Assembly: GCA_900546575.1 (NCBI GenBank)
Contig: URDM01000005.1
Location: 1 to 64,000 of the forward strand
Direction of reading: 5' to 3'
DNA from: an uncultured Prevotella sp.
GTDB taxonomy: Bacteria; Bacteroidota; Bacteroidia; Bacteroidales; Bacteroidaceae
DNA: 64,000 nucleotides
This document shows, piece by piece, positions 35,918-45,075 of this stretch (the first letter of the stretch is position 1; each line of letters opens with the position of its first letter). The notes beneath the pieces were generated by a model. That model was not told the origin of the DNA, did no database searches, and was given only the letters and a program-made list of their open reading frames with translations. The translations under genes and the position numbers were made by a program.

Positions 35918-38129
35918 GTATCTGTCAACATTGTTATTCGGGCTGTTGGCTTCCTTGACTGTGAGTGCCCAGCAGCAGAAGGAGTTCACACTTGAAGACC
36001 TTAACTTCGGTGGCAAGAACTTCCACAACATGGTGCCCAAGAACCGCTATTGCACATGGTGGGGCGACCAGCTTGTGCGTCAAGACGCTTCCGAGTGTTA
36101 TCTGGTAGACAAGTCGACCGGAAAGGAGACAAAGCTGTTCTCTGTAAACGAAATCAACCAATGGATTTCAAACACCAAGGACATCAAGGTACGTTCGCTC
36201 TACAATGCCCAGTTTCCTAATGCCGACCGTTCGGAAGTAGTGTTGGGCAATGGCAGCAAGATATATGTTGTCGACTTCAAGAAGCACAGCCTTGTAAGCA
36301 GCCACGAGATTGGCGAGGGCGACAATGTTCTTGAAATGAACTATAAGAGTGGTGCTATGGCTATCCTGCGTGACAACAACCTCTTCTTGCGCCTTGGTGT
36401 AAAGGAGTGGCAGCTCTCTAAGGACGGTTCACGTGAGATTGTTTACGGACAAAGCGTTCATCGCGACGAGTTCGGCATTCACAAAGGCACTTACTTCAGC
36501 AATAGCGGCACAAAGCTGGCTTTCTATCGCATGGACCAGTCTATGGTGACCGACTATCCGCAGGTAGATATTCCGGAGATTGATTATTTCAAGCATCCCG
36601 AAACTCAGACTTGCTGTGCCAAAGCCGCTCCCGACAAGTATCCTATGGCTGGTGAAACTTCACATAAGGTGACTGTAGGCGTGTTTGACACAAAGACTGG
36701 CAATACCGTGTATCTTAAGGCTGGCGACCCAACTGACCGATATTTCACAAACATAGCATGGAGTCCTGATGATAAGACTATCTATATGTTCGAACTCAAC
36801 CGCGACCAGAACGACTGCCGTCTTGTAAGTTATGATGCTACTACCGGCGAGAAGACTGGTGAACTCTATCGCGAGACCGACGAGAAATATGTTGAACCGC
36901 AGCATCCTATCATGTTCTTGCCATGGGACAACACCAAGTTCCTCATGCAGAGCCAGAAGGACGGCTACAACCATCTCTACCTTTGCTCGCTCGGCAAGCA
37001 TGGCAGCCGAATGGCACACAATACAGAGTCGCTCGAGATAAAGCAGCTTACATCGGGCAAGTGGGTCGTACTTGAGGTGTTGGGCTTCAACGCCAAGCGC
37101 AAGAGTGTTGTGATTGCTTCAAACGAGCTTAGCCCGATACAGCGCAACATCTTCGTAGTAGACACTCGCAACGGCAAGCGTACTCTTATGGACGAGGGCG
37201 GCAAGGGATGGCACACAGCCACACTTAGCGCAAGCGGACAGTATGTATTCGACCGTTACACAACTCCTACCGTTCCCCGTAATATTGCCATTGTAAATAC
37301 AGAGAATGGCAAGCGTCAGAGTTATTTCAAGGCCGAAGACCCATGGAAGGGCTACAATGTGCCTGAATATAGCTGTGGTACGGTTAAGGCTGCTGACGGT
37401 CAGACCGATCTCTATTGGCGTATGGTAAAGCCTACCAACTTCGACCCCAACAAGAAGTATCCTACTATTATATATGTATATGGCGGCCCTCATGCTCATA
37501 ATGTTGACGCAAGCTATCATTACGGATCACGTGGTTGGGAGACTTATATGGCAAGCAAGGGCTATCTGCTCTTTATCCTCGACAACCGTGGTTCGGAAAA
37601 CCGTGGCAAGGAGTTTGAGCAGGCTACATTCCGCCAGCTCGGTCAGGAAGAGATGAAGGACCAGATGAAGGGTGTGGAATATCTCAAGAGTCTTCCTTAT
37701 GTAGATGCCGACCGCATTGGTGTGCACGGATGGAGCTTCGGCGGATTCATGACAATCTCACTTATGACCAACTATCCCGACGTATTCAAGGTTGGCGTAG
37801 CTGGTGGTCCGGTTATCGACTGGCATTGGTATGAGGTGATGTATGGTGAGCGCTATATGGATACTCCGCAGACCAACCCCGAGGGTTATAAGAAGACCTC
37901 GCTGCTCTATAAGGCAAAGGATCTTAAGGGCAGACTGCAGATTATTACCGGCTACAACGATGTTACTGTAGTGCCTCAGCATTGCCTCACATTCCTCAAG
38001 GCTTGTATCGCAGCTGGCACACAGCCCGACTTCTTTGTTTATCCGGGCGAGCCTCACAATATGCGTGGACATCAGAGTACTCATCTGCATGAGCGTATAA
38101 GCCAGTATTTCTTCGACTTCTTGAAGTAA
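35907..38129 (+). CDS. Dipeptidyl peptidase IV, S9 family
   Basis: A secreted serine exopeptidase that removes Xaa-Pro dipeptides, 740 residues from the ATG at 35907. That start gives a signal peptide (MKIKYLSTLLFGLLASLTVS then AQQQ), whereas the longer open frame upstream runs through the methyltransferase gene. An eight-bladed beta-propeller (about 60-480) precedes the hydrolase domain with GWSFGG (nucleophile serine near residue 612), the acidic residue in GYNDVTVVP and the histidine in GEPHNMRG. Periplasmic or outer-membrane associated; a role in peptide feeding is likely. Confidence 0.95.
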   Translation: MKIKYLSTLLFGLLASLTVSAQQQKEFTLEDLNFGGKNFHNMVPKNRYCTWWGDQLVRQDASECYLVDKSTGKETKLFSVNEINQWISNTKDIKVRSLYNAQFPNADRSEVVLGNGSKIYVVDFKKHSLVSSHEIGEGDNVLEMNYKSGAMAILRDNNLFLRLGVKEWQLSKDGSREIVYGQSVHRDEFGIHKGTYFSNSGTKLAFYRMDQSMVTDYPQVDIPEIDYFKHPETQTCCAKAAPDKYPMAGETSHKVTVGVFDTKTGNTVYLKAGDPTDRYFTNIAWSPDDKTIYMFELNRDQNDCRLVSYDATTGEKTGELYRETDEKYVEPQHPIMFLPWDNTKFLMQSQKDGYNHLYLCSLGKHGSRMAHNTESLEIKQLTSGKWVVLEVLGFNAKRKSVVIASNELSPIQRNIFVVDTRNGKRTLMDEGGKGWHTATLSASGQYVFDRYTTPTVPRNIAIVNTENGKRQSYFKAEDPWKGYNVPEYSCGTVKAADGQTDLYWRMVKPTNFDPNKKYPTIIYVYGGPHAHNVDASYHYGSRGWETYMASKGYLLFILDNRGSENRGKEFEQATFRQLGQEEMKDQMKGVEYLKSLPYVDADRIGVHGWSFGGFMTISLMTNYPDVFKVGVAGGPVIDWHWYEVMYGERYMDTPQTNPEGYKKTSLLYKAKDLKGRLQIITGYNDVTVVPQHCLTFLKACIAAGTQPDFFVYPGEPHNMRGHQSTHLHERISQYFFDFLK

Positions 38130-38210
38130 ATGTTTAATGTTTAGTGTTTAATGTCTGATTGTTATGAATGTGATTGATTCGTACATTAGACATTAGACAC
38201 TAAACAATTT
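38128..38210. repeat. Phrase palindrome between DPP IV and purD
   Basis: GTTTAATGTTTAGTGTTTAATGT-type phrases on the left (38128-38159) are mirrored on the opposite strand by CATTAGACATTAGACACTAAAC (broken here by the window text) at 38184-38205, with two mismatches and a 24-base loop. It lies between two plus-strand genes and has no coding potential. Confidence 0.75.
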
Positions 38211-38268
38211 ATATTGTAATTCGGCACCCTAATTAAACATTAATAATTAATAATTTAACATTATAGAG

Positions 38269-39537
38269 ATGAAAGTTCTTTTGTTGGGAAGCGGCGGCCG
38301 TGAGCACGCCTTGGCATGGAAGATCGCTCAGAGCGACAAGTGTGAAAAACTTTTCATAGCTCCCGGTAATGCCGGAACAGCAGCAGTAGGTGAGAATGTA
38401 GCTATCAAGGCAGATGATTTTGAGGCTCTGAAGCAGTTCTGCGTTGAGAATGGCGTTGACATGGTTGTTGTCGGTCCTGAAGATCCGTTGGTAAAGGGCG
38501 TTTATGATGATTTCCGCGACGACGAGCGCACCAAGAACATCCCGGTAATCGGTCCTTCAAAGGCTGGTGCCGTGCTTGAAGGTAGTAAGGATTTTGCCAA
38601 GCATTTCATGATGCGTCATGATATTCCTACTGCCAAGTACGAGACATTCGACGGCACTACACTCGAAGAGGGGCTCAAGTTCCTGGAGACACTCAAGGCT
38701 CCTTATGTGCTCAAGGCAGATGGCCTGTGTGCAGGTAAGGGTGTGCTTATCGTACCAACACTTGAGGAGGCAAAGAAGGAACTTAAGGATATGCTTGGCG
38801 GAATGTTTGGTAATGCTTCTGCGCGTGTGGTAATTGAGGAATTCCTTAGCGGCATAGAGTGCTCTGTATTTGTTCTTACCGACGGCAAGAACTATAAGAT
38901 TCTTCCTGAGGCAAAGGACTACAAACGTATTGGCGAGCATGATACTGGCTTGAACACAGGCGGTATGGGTAGCGTTACTCCGGTTCCTTTTGCCGATGAG
39001 GCTTGGATGAAGAAGGTAGACGAGCGCATCATCCGTCCTACAGTTGAGGGACTGGCTGAAGAGGGTATTGACTACAAGGGCTTCATCTTCTTCGGACTTA
39101 TCAATGTAGAGGGTGAACCAATGGTTATAGAGTACAACTGCCGAATGGGCGACCCTGAGACCGAGAGCGTAATGCTACGTCTTAAGAGCGACATCGTTGA
39201 CCTCTTTGAGGGTGTTGCAGCTGGCGACCTTGACAAGCGTTCAATTGAGTTCGACCCGCGTGCAGCTGTATGCGTTATGCTTGTTAGCGGTGGTTATCCA
39301 GAAGCATACAAGAAAGGCTATGTCATAAATGGTCTTGACAAGGTAGAAGGTTCTGTAGTGTTCCATTCTGGCACAGCCATGAAGGATGGCGACGTTGTTA
39401 CCAATGGTGGACGTGTTATTGCAGTTAGCTCATATGGTAAGGACAAGGATGAGGCTCTTGCCAAATCGTTTGCCGAGGCTCAGAAGATAGAGTTCGAAGG
39501 CAAGTACTTCCGTCGTGACATCGGTCAGGACCTGTAA
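38269..39537 (+). CDS. purD: Phosphoribosylamine-glycine ligase
   Basis: Second step of purine synthesis: joins phosphoribosylamine and glycine with ATP. The 422 residues are of family length. N-terminal [16 protein letters not shown], the VGPEDPL segment, the ATP-grasp region with [11 protein letters not shown] near residue 148, and GMGSVTPVP near 222 are intact. It stands alone with a structured terminator after it. Confidence 0.97.
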   Translation: MKVLLLGSGGREHALAWKIAQSDKCEKLFIAPGNAGTAAVGENVAIKADDFEALKQFCVENGVDMVVVGPEDPLVKGVYDDFRDDERTKNIPVIGPSKAGAVLEGSKDFAKHFMMRHDIPTAKYETFDGTTLEEGLKFLETLKAPYVLKADGLCAGKGVLIVPTLEEAKKELKDMLGGMFGNASARVVIEEFLSGIECSVFVLTDGKNYKILPEAKDYKRIGEHDTGLNTGGMGSVTPVPFADEAWMKKVDERIIRPTVEGLAEEGIDYKGFIFFGLINVEGEPMVIEYNCRMGDPETESVMLRLKSDIVDLFEGVAAGDLDKRSIEFDPRAAVCVMLVSGGYPEAYKKGYVINGLDKVEGSVVFHSGTAMKDGDVVTNGGRVIAVSSYGKDKDEALAKSFAEAQKIEFEGKYFRRDIGQDL

Positions 39538-39547
39538 ATAAATATAT

Positions 39548-39628
39548 AAGCCTCGCCCCATGCCCTTCATCCCCGTATGATGTGAAGTGAGCAAATGCCA
39601 ATATAACAGGCATGGGGTGGGGCTTTTT
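39548..39628 (+). terminator. Large structured terminator after purD
   Basis: AAGCCTCGCCCCATGCC at 39548-39564 pairs with GGCATGGGGTGGGGCTT at 39609-39625 (two wobbles), followed by T residues. The 44-base loop contains an inner hairpin (CTTCATC/GATGTGAAG), giving a branched fold. Confidence 0.8.
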
Positions 39629-39685
39629 ATATAAAGTGTAAAGCTTATATAGGTGCTTAATGTAAAGTGGGGCTTTTTAGATAAA
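39617..39685 (+). repeat. Duplicated terminator tail
   Basis: GTGGGGCTTTTTATATAAA at 39617-39635 recurs as GTGGGGCTTTTTAGATAAA at 39667-39685. The second copy has lost its pairing arm, so it looks like a relic of a local duplication. Confidence 0.65.
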
Positions 39686-39696
39686 TATTAAAAGGA

Positions 39697-40629
39697 ATGA
39701 GAAGAAAGAGATTTCAGAATCGTGTTGCCGAGAGCCGCATTTCGTTGCCTGCAACGGGTGTGTATGCTTTTATAGTGTGTCTGTTGGGTGGTATGTTTGG
39801 CGAGCATATGTGGATACAGTTCGCTCTGCTCGCAGTTTCTGCATTTTTAATGATGGAGCTCAACAACTCCAATGCCTTGATACGTATCTACAGTCGTATG
39901 GTGTCGTGCTCATTCATAGTTTTGGCTGTGATGTCATACTTCCTTTTTGTTGACATTAAGTGTGGCATTGTGCAGACGTGCTTCATTGCTTTCTATCTGT
40001 TTCTTTTCAGTACTTACCAAAGCCGTGCTTCTGTAGGCAGGGTGTTTTATGCTTTCGCCATGCTTGGCTTGGCCAGCATTTACTATGTGCAGATATTGTA
40101 TTTTGTACCTGTAATATGGGTGTTGATGGCCACAAACATAATGAATGGTTGCGCTCGTATTTATGTAGCGTCTTTGTTGGGTCTGTTGGTTCCTTATTGG
40201 TTTGCAGCAGGCTATTATGCCTTTACCGATCAGTTGTCGTTGTTTGACGACCATTTTGCTGCTCTTCTGTGTTTGGATTCACAGTCGGTATGGCTTGATG
40301 TTCCTTTGGCGCAAATTCTTACCATAGCATTCGTCGCTCTTTTGGCAATAGTTGGAATGATTAACTTCCGACTGAACAATTATCGTGACAAGATACGTAC
40401 ACGAATGCTGTTCGATTTCTTCTCGGTGATGATTGTATTTACTCTTATCTTTATGGTATTTCAGCCCACAAATATGCATTTCCTTCTTGCAATTCTTATT
40501 GTGAGTGCTTCACCTCTGATAGGCCATTTCATATCGCTCACCAATTCGTTGGTAACAAATCTCGTATTCTTCTTAATGCTTGTGGCTACGCTTGCTCTGA
40601 CATTTTGTAATGTATGGATACGATTCTGA
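39697..40629 (+). CDS. Polytopic membrane protein of unknown function
   Basis: A 310-residue protein with about eight hydrophobic segments, beginning with a basic RRKRFQNRVAESR stretch. I do not recognise a catalytic motif. The final helix is close to the C-terminus and the gene overlaps the start of the YqaA/DedA gene by 16 bases, so the two are probably translated together. A purine-rich ribosome-binding site (AAAAGG) precedes the start. Confidence 0.8.
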   Translation: MRRKRFQNRVAESRISLPATGVYAFIVCLLGGMFGEHMWIQFALLAVSAFLMMELNNSNALIRIYSRMVSCSFIVLAVMSYFLFVDIKCGIVQTCFIAFYLFLFSTYQSRASVGRVFYAFAMLGLASIYYVQILYFVPVIWVLMATNIMNGCARIYVASLLGLLVPYWFAAGYYAFTDQLSLFDDHFAALLCLDSQSVWLDVPLAQILTIAFVALLAIVGMINFRLNNYRDKIRTRMLFDFFSVMIVFTLIFMVFQPTNMHFLLAILIVSASPLIGHFISLTNSLVTNLVFFLMLVATLALTFCNVWIRF

Positions 40630-41066
40630 ATTTTCTAGTTGATTGGGGATATTGGGGAATGCTTGCTGCAGCATTTCTTGCTGGCAGTTTCTTTCCCTTC
40701 AGCAGCGAGGCTGTTATGCTGGCCTTGCAAGCAGCAGGCTTGGATCCGGTATGGCTTGTCGTTTATGGTACGATAGGCAACATCTTGGGTTCGGTATTTA
40801 ACTATTGTGTAGGTAGGATGGGCAATCTTGTATGGATTGAACGTTATCTGCATGTAAGCCGTGAGAGTATTGAAAAAGCCGAAAAGTTTATGGCAGGACG
40901 AGGAGCCTGGATGGGATTCTTTGCCTTTTTGCCATTGCTTGGCAGCGCCATAACGATAGCTCTCGGATTGATGCGTGCCAATGTTGCCATTTCGCTTATT
41001 AGTATAAGTATCGGCAAATTGTTGCGTTATGCCGTTCTGGTATTTGGTGCGTCGCTTTTTATTTAA
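40614..41066 (+). CDS. YqaA/DedA-family (VTT domain) membrane protein
   Basis: A 150-residue membrane protein of the SNARE-associated/DedA superfamily. It shows the conserved acidic FPFSSEAVMLALQAAG segment, the GNILGSVFNYCVGRMGN glycine-rich loop and the FFAFLPLLGSAITIALGLMR stretch. DedA proteins are linked to lipid scrambling and proton-gradient homeostasis; the exact role of the short YqaA type is not known. It overlaps the upstream membrane-protein gene. Confidence 0.88.
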   Translation: MDTILNFLVDWGYWGMLAAAFLAGSFFPFSSEAVMLALQAAGLDPVWLVVYGTIGNILGSVFNYCVGRMGNLVWIERYLHVSRESIEKAEKFMAGRGAWMGFFAFLPLLGSAITIALGLMRANVAISLISISIGKLLRYAVLVFGASLFI

Positions 41067-41079
41067 TAGTCTTTTATTC

Positions 41080-42072
41080 TTATGAGTTTATAGCTCCACA
41101 GTTGTCGCACACTCCCTTATGTCGAAGTCTGGCCCCGCAGTTGCCACATACATAAGGGTAGTAATTGTTCTTGGCATACTGTCTTATAGCAATTGTCATA
41201 TAAGCTATAAGTAATATGTAACCTATATAATAAAGTGTGCTCACGCTGAAGATGATGTAGTTGGCTGCACAGACAGCTCCCAAACCGCACATGTAGAGTG
41301 TAGCGTGAGCGAAAGGCAACTTGTGGTAGACATCATCTATTGTTGCTATTGCCATCACTATCATAGCCCATACCGATGCTATGAAAATGGCGAGTATCGG
41401 AGGCAATGAGAAAGGATTGAGTGATGGGTGGAAATAGAAATGACGCCACACATCAGGTGCAAACAGTTGTATGCTCGAATAGAACGTGGCTGCCATAGCA
41501 ACGGTCAATGCGAGCAGAGTGGGATAGAACGAGTGTATGTCGTTGAAGTGTACTGCCTTCACGTGTTTCTGTTTAATGCTGTAAGCCAGATAACTCATAG
41601 CTATTACACTAATAATGATAAGAAACACGAGCAAGTGGGTGTCGGAGAATGTAGATATGAATTGCGATATAGGATCATCAGGCACTACCGACTGCATAAG
41701 TCGGCTTTCGTGTATCCATCCGAATGTGTATTGGTCGCGGGCCAACTGTATCCATACAGAATCGGTCGGGTCATTCTTTAGCAATCGAATGTCTACAACT
41801 ACCAGATGGTCGCCTCTCTTCACGAGGAAAGAGTCGGTATGCAATCCGTTGAGTTTCTCCTCAGGTTGCTGGCGTAGCAACGACAGCGTGTCGCTCTTCA
41901 CCACGAAATTATAATTTTGTGCGTAATGATGAGTACTATAGAACGAACTGTCGGCATAGTTCATTGCGTTGGTTGTTGTATATGCGTCGTGTTGCCTTGT
42001 CTTGGTGTGGTAGCACCCCGACAAAGTCATCAGTCCGACAATCATTACTATAATCAATCTGGCTCTCATCAT
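41080..42072 (-). CDS. Predicted lipoprotein with SH3-like domain, five TM helices and a zinc ribbon
   Basis: A 330-residue protein. The N-terminus looks like a lipoprotein signal (LMTLSGC, Cys20). Residues about 80-130 (KRGDHLVVVDIRLLK and GWIHESRL) resemble a bacterial SH3-like fold. Five membrane helices follow (about 147-165, 190-208, 229-250, 264-284, 287-305). The C-terminus has a CxxC-x9-CxxC zinc ribbon (CGNCGARLRHKGVCDNC). Five helices after a periplasmic domain would put the ribbon in the cytoplasm. Function unknown. It follows the U32 gene by 42 bases on the same strand. Confidence 0.8.
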   Translation of the reverse strand: MMRARLIIVMIVGLMTLSGCYHTKTRQHDAYTTTNAMNYADSSFYSTHHYAQNYNFVVKSDTLSLLRQQPEEKLNGLHTDSFLVKRGDHLVVVDIRLLKNDPTDSVWIQLARDQYTFGWIHESRLMQSVVPDDPISQFISTFSDTHLLVFLIIISVIAMSYLAYSIKQKHVKAVHFNDIHSFYPTLLALTVAMAATFYSSIQLFAPDVWRHFYFHPSLNPFSLPPILAIFIASVWAMIVMAIATIDDVYHKLPFAHATLYMCGLGAVCAANYIIFSVSTLYYIGYILLIAYMTIAIRQYAKNNYYPYVCGNCGARLRHKGVCDNCGAINS

Positions 42073-42114
42073 TATTATTTGTTTTTTCGTTCAGTCTCTT
42101 TCTTCTGCAAGAAG

Positions 42115-44058
42115 TTAGTCAGTTGCGTAAACTTCCATTTGGCATTTCGCACAATTGAAAGTCAGTCGTACCTGTCTTCCGTCTGCCGACTCTAGGAATA
42201 GAGGTTCTTTCCATGTAGGTTGCTTGCCACCTCTTTTTACGCAGAATCCCATAGCGTAGCGCAGACAATATCGGCAGGTCATAAGTGGAGTGTTGGCATG
42301 TGGCGTGCCGTAAGTCTTTGCGCCAGAGCGTGCTCCGTCGGTCAATTCAAAGGCTGCGGCAGCATGCTTTACTCCGTGCTCCTCGTAGAAGGCTTCAGCT
42401 CGGTGGTTGGCTACATTGGCGGCAGTAATCTTTTCTGCTTCAATAAAGCGTTTGTTGACAATATTATTCTCTTTGCTTGCGTACGCCTTCTTCTGCACAT
42501 CTTCATTTCCGCCCATGTCTATCGGCTGTTCCTCTATCTGTGCTATCACTTCACGTCGCATTGCTGCGAGTTTACTTGATGGAATGAACAGACTTGCCAC
42601 ACCACCATTCAGTCTTGTATTGCCAGGACGGAACATAGTATTACCCAGTTTTTCGAGTTGGCGTATAATGTTCTCGCTTTGTGGCTTCTGCGCCTCCTGT
42701 AGCGGTTCGTCGAGTGTGGCAAATGCCTTGCGTCCTGTCTCGTCTATTGCTTTGAGCACAATCTTGCCACAGTCAACACCTATAGTCATATCAAGTGTCA
42801 GTTTGCGTTCGGCAGTCTTGCTCTCCATAGCACGTTCAAACACCATATCGTTGTTGCGGTAGAGTGCCATACCAGCCTTTAATTCTTCTGGCATTGATAG
42901 CGGGAAGAGGCGGTTGTTCTCTACACGGTTTACCCGGAAGCCATGCAGCTTGTGGTCGGGAGTAAAGAAGCACAGACCGTCACCATTGGCAAACATGGCC
43001 GTTCCTGCAACGTTGAACGACCCACGTCTTATTTCCTTGACGTAGCCCACATATTCGCCCATTGCCTTAGGAGTATCGAACGAAGAAATGTCGTCGCGCC
43101 GACCATCAAGGAAGTAGTGTGTGAAGCCTCTGTTGAATGTTTTTGCAAGGTTAGGAATAAAAGTGTATTCAGCCTTGCCCCATGAGCTACGGCGGTACTT
43201 GCCAGGATTGTCTTCAATTATTTCGTCAAGTTGTTGGCTATATGCCGCAACTACATTCTTTACGTAAGCCGCATCCTTCAGTCGTCCCTCAATTTTCAGC
43301 GATGTCGCTCCTGCTTCTATAATATCTTCCAAACGATCGAGTTGCTTCATGTCCTTGAGCGAAAGCAGATGGCTCGCACGGCGTATTGTATCACCTCGAC
43401 TGTCTTTAAGGTCGAATGCCAGACGACAGAACTGTGCGCATTCGCCACGATTGGCACTACGTCTGAAGCAATGATGTGAGGCATAGCACGCTCCAGAATA
43501 GCTCACGCACAAGGCTCCATGAACAAACACTTCAAGTTCTGTATGTGGTACAGCCTTATGCACCTCGCGTATCTCGTCAAGCGACAATTCGCGGGCCAAT
43601 ACTACACGACTGAAGCCGACGCTTGTGAGCCATGCTGCTTTTTCGGCCGATCGATTGTCTGTCTGTGTGCTGGCATGTAGTTCTGGCATGCGCTGTCCCT
43701 GCATTTCTGGTTCTGAGGCTACCTCTCTCATCATCTCAACCACAGCCATGTCCTGCACCAATATGGCATCAATGCCTGCCTTGACAATGTGCCGTAGCAG
43801 TTGCTTGGCATTTGCCAGTTCGTTTTCATATACGATGGTGTTGACTGTTACGTAGACACGGGCTCCGAACTTATGAGCGTATTTGGCAAGTTCTGCTATA
43901 TCCTCGATACTGTTGCCGGCAGCCTGACGCGCTCCAAACTCATTGGCACCAATGTACACAGCATCGGCACCATGGTCAATGGCGATAATGCCATGCTCAA
44001 GATTCTTGGCAGGAGCGAGGAGTTCTATGTGGCGTGGTTGTATTTTGTTTTGATTCAT
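42115..44058 (-). CDS. U32-family protein, RlhA/YdcP-like
   Basis: A 647-residue peptidase U32 family member. The N-terminal barrel begins ELLAPAKNLEHGIIAIDHGADAVYIG; the signature region includes ELEVFVHGALCVSYSGACY and RGECAQFCR, supplying the conserved cysteines that bind an Fe-S cluster in RlhA. RlhA hydroxylates a cytidine of 23S rRNA in E. coli; most U32 proteins appear to be RNA hydroxylases. The C-terminus adds a Cys-rich segment (CRYC and CAKC), which may bind another metal. It sits 38 bases after metA. Confidence 0.88.
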   Translation of the reverse strand: MNQNKIQPRHIELLAPAKNLEHGIIAIDHGADAVYIGANEFGARQAAGNSIEDIAELAKYAHKFGARVYVTVNTIVYENELANAKQLLRHIVKAGIDAILVQDMAVVEMMREVASEPEMQGQRMPELHASTQTDNRSAEKAAWLTSVGFSRVVLARELSLDEIREVHKAVPHTELEVFVHGALCVSYSGACYASHHCFRRSANRGECAQFCRLAFDLKDSRGDTIRRASHLLSLKDMKQLDRLEDIIEAGATSLKIEGRLKDAAYVKNVVAAYSQQLDEIIEDNPGKYRRSSWGKAEYTFIPNLAKTFNRGFTHYFLDGRRDDISSFDTPKAMGEYVGYVKEIRRGSFNVAGTAMFANGDGLCFFTPDHKLHGFRVNRVENNRLFPLSMPEELKAGMALYRNNDMVFERAMESKTAERKLTLDMTIGVDCGKIVLKAIDETGRKAFATLDEPLQEAQKPQSENIIRQLEKLGNTMFRPGNTRLNGGVASLFIPSSKLAAMRREVIAQIEEQPIDMGGNEDVQKKAYASKENNIVNKRFIEAEKITAANVANHRAEAFYEEHGVKHAAAAFELTDGARSGAKTYGTPHANTPLMTCRYCLRYAMGFCVKRGGKQPTWKEPLFLESADGRQVRLTFNCAKCQMEVYATD

Positions 44059-44096
44059 AATGCTTGAATAAAAAGTAGTGGGGTGGAACTTTCCTT

Positions 44097-45014
44097 CTAC
44101 CCAATCTCCTCAATATTATACGGAGTCTCCTGGTAGATATAATAGTTTATCCAATTGCTGAACAGCAGATTAGCATGAGCCCTCCATGTTACATGTGGCT
44201 TTTGGCTTGGATCGTCGCCTATATAGTAGTTCTTGGGCATTTCGACATCGTCACGTTTGCCCATGTCTCTACGGTATTCGCTGTCGAGCGTATATGGTGA
44301 GTATTCCATGTGTCCCGTGACAAATATCTGTCTTCCTCCACGTGCCATCACTATGCTCACACCGCTCTCTGGCGATTCGGCTATAATGTTCAGTTCCAGG
44401 TGCTTCTCTATATCCTCACGTCTTACTTCTGTATGTCGGCTGTGTGGCATGCAGAACGAGTCGTCGAAGCCACGGAATAAGGGAATGTGCGGAGTGAGCG
44501 GATATTGACGGAACACACCGAACTTCTTCTTTGGCAATTGGTGTTTGGGTACTCCATAGTGATAATAGAGTCCGGCTTGTGCAGCCCAGCAGATGTACAT
44601 AGTGCTTGTAACGTGAGTGTCGGCCCATTCAAACACTTGCGTTATCTCGTCCCAATAGCCCACGTCTTCAAATTCCAGATGTTCTATAGGCGCACCGGTT
44701 ATAATCATTCCGTCAAACTTCTCGTTCTTCAATACATCAAAATCTTTGTAGAACATCATCATGTGCTCTATTGGTGTATTTTTGGAAGTGTGGCTCTTCA
44801 GTTTCATGAAGTATATTTCCATCTGCAGCGGAGTGTTGGAAAGCAGGCGCACGAGATCGGTCTCGGTCGTTATCTTCAGCGGCATGAGATTGAGAATCAC
44901 AATGCGAAGCGGTCGTATATCCTGACTCGTAGCTCGTGAATTGTCCATCACGAATATGTTCTCCTGCTTGAGGAGCTCGATGGCGGGGAGTTTATCGGGT
45001 AATCTTAAAGGCAT
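44097..45014 (-). CDS. metA: Homoserine O-acyltransferase, probably acetyl type (MetAA)
   Basis: Activates homoserine for methionine synthesis. The 305 residues contain the catalytic Cys142 (MYICWAAQ) and the GHMEYSP histidine. Residue 111 is a glutamate ([13 protein letters not shown]), where succinyl-CoA enzymes such as E. coli MetA have glycine and the acetyl-CoA enzyme of B. cereus has glutamate. I therefore predict homoserine O-acetyltransferase despite the MetA fold. It is preceded by a promoter element and followed closely by the U32 gene. Confidence 0.93.
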   Translation of the reverse strand: MPLRLPDKLPAIELLKQENIFVMDNSRATSQDIRPLRIVILNLMPLKITTETDLVRLLSNTPLQMEIYFMKLKSHTSKNTPIEHMMMFYKDFDVLKNEKFDGMIITGAPIEHLEFEDVGYWDEITQVFEWADTHVTSTMYICWAAQAGLYYHYGVPKHQLPKKKFGVFRQYPLTPHIPLFRGFDDSFCMPHSRHTEVRREDIEKHLELNIIAESPESGVSIVMARGGRQIFVTGHMEYSPYTLDSEYRRDMGKRDDVEMPKNYYIGDDPSQKPHVTWRAHANLLFSNWINYYIYQETPYNIEEIG

Positions 45015-45041
45015 ATATTATTGTGTTTTTATATTATCGTG

Positions 45042-45049
45042 CAAAGTTA
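45042..45049 (-). promoter_or_regulatory. -7 element for metA
   Basis: TAACTTTG on the minus strand, 28 bases ahead of the start. No good -33 box and no SAM riboswitch fold in the short gap. Confidence 0.5.
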
Positions 45050-45075
45050 CTCAATTATTTGCACAACTTTTTTAT

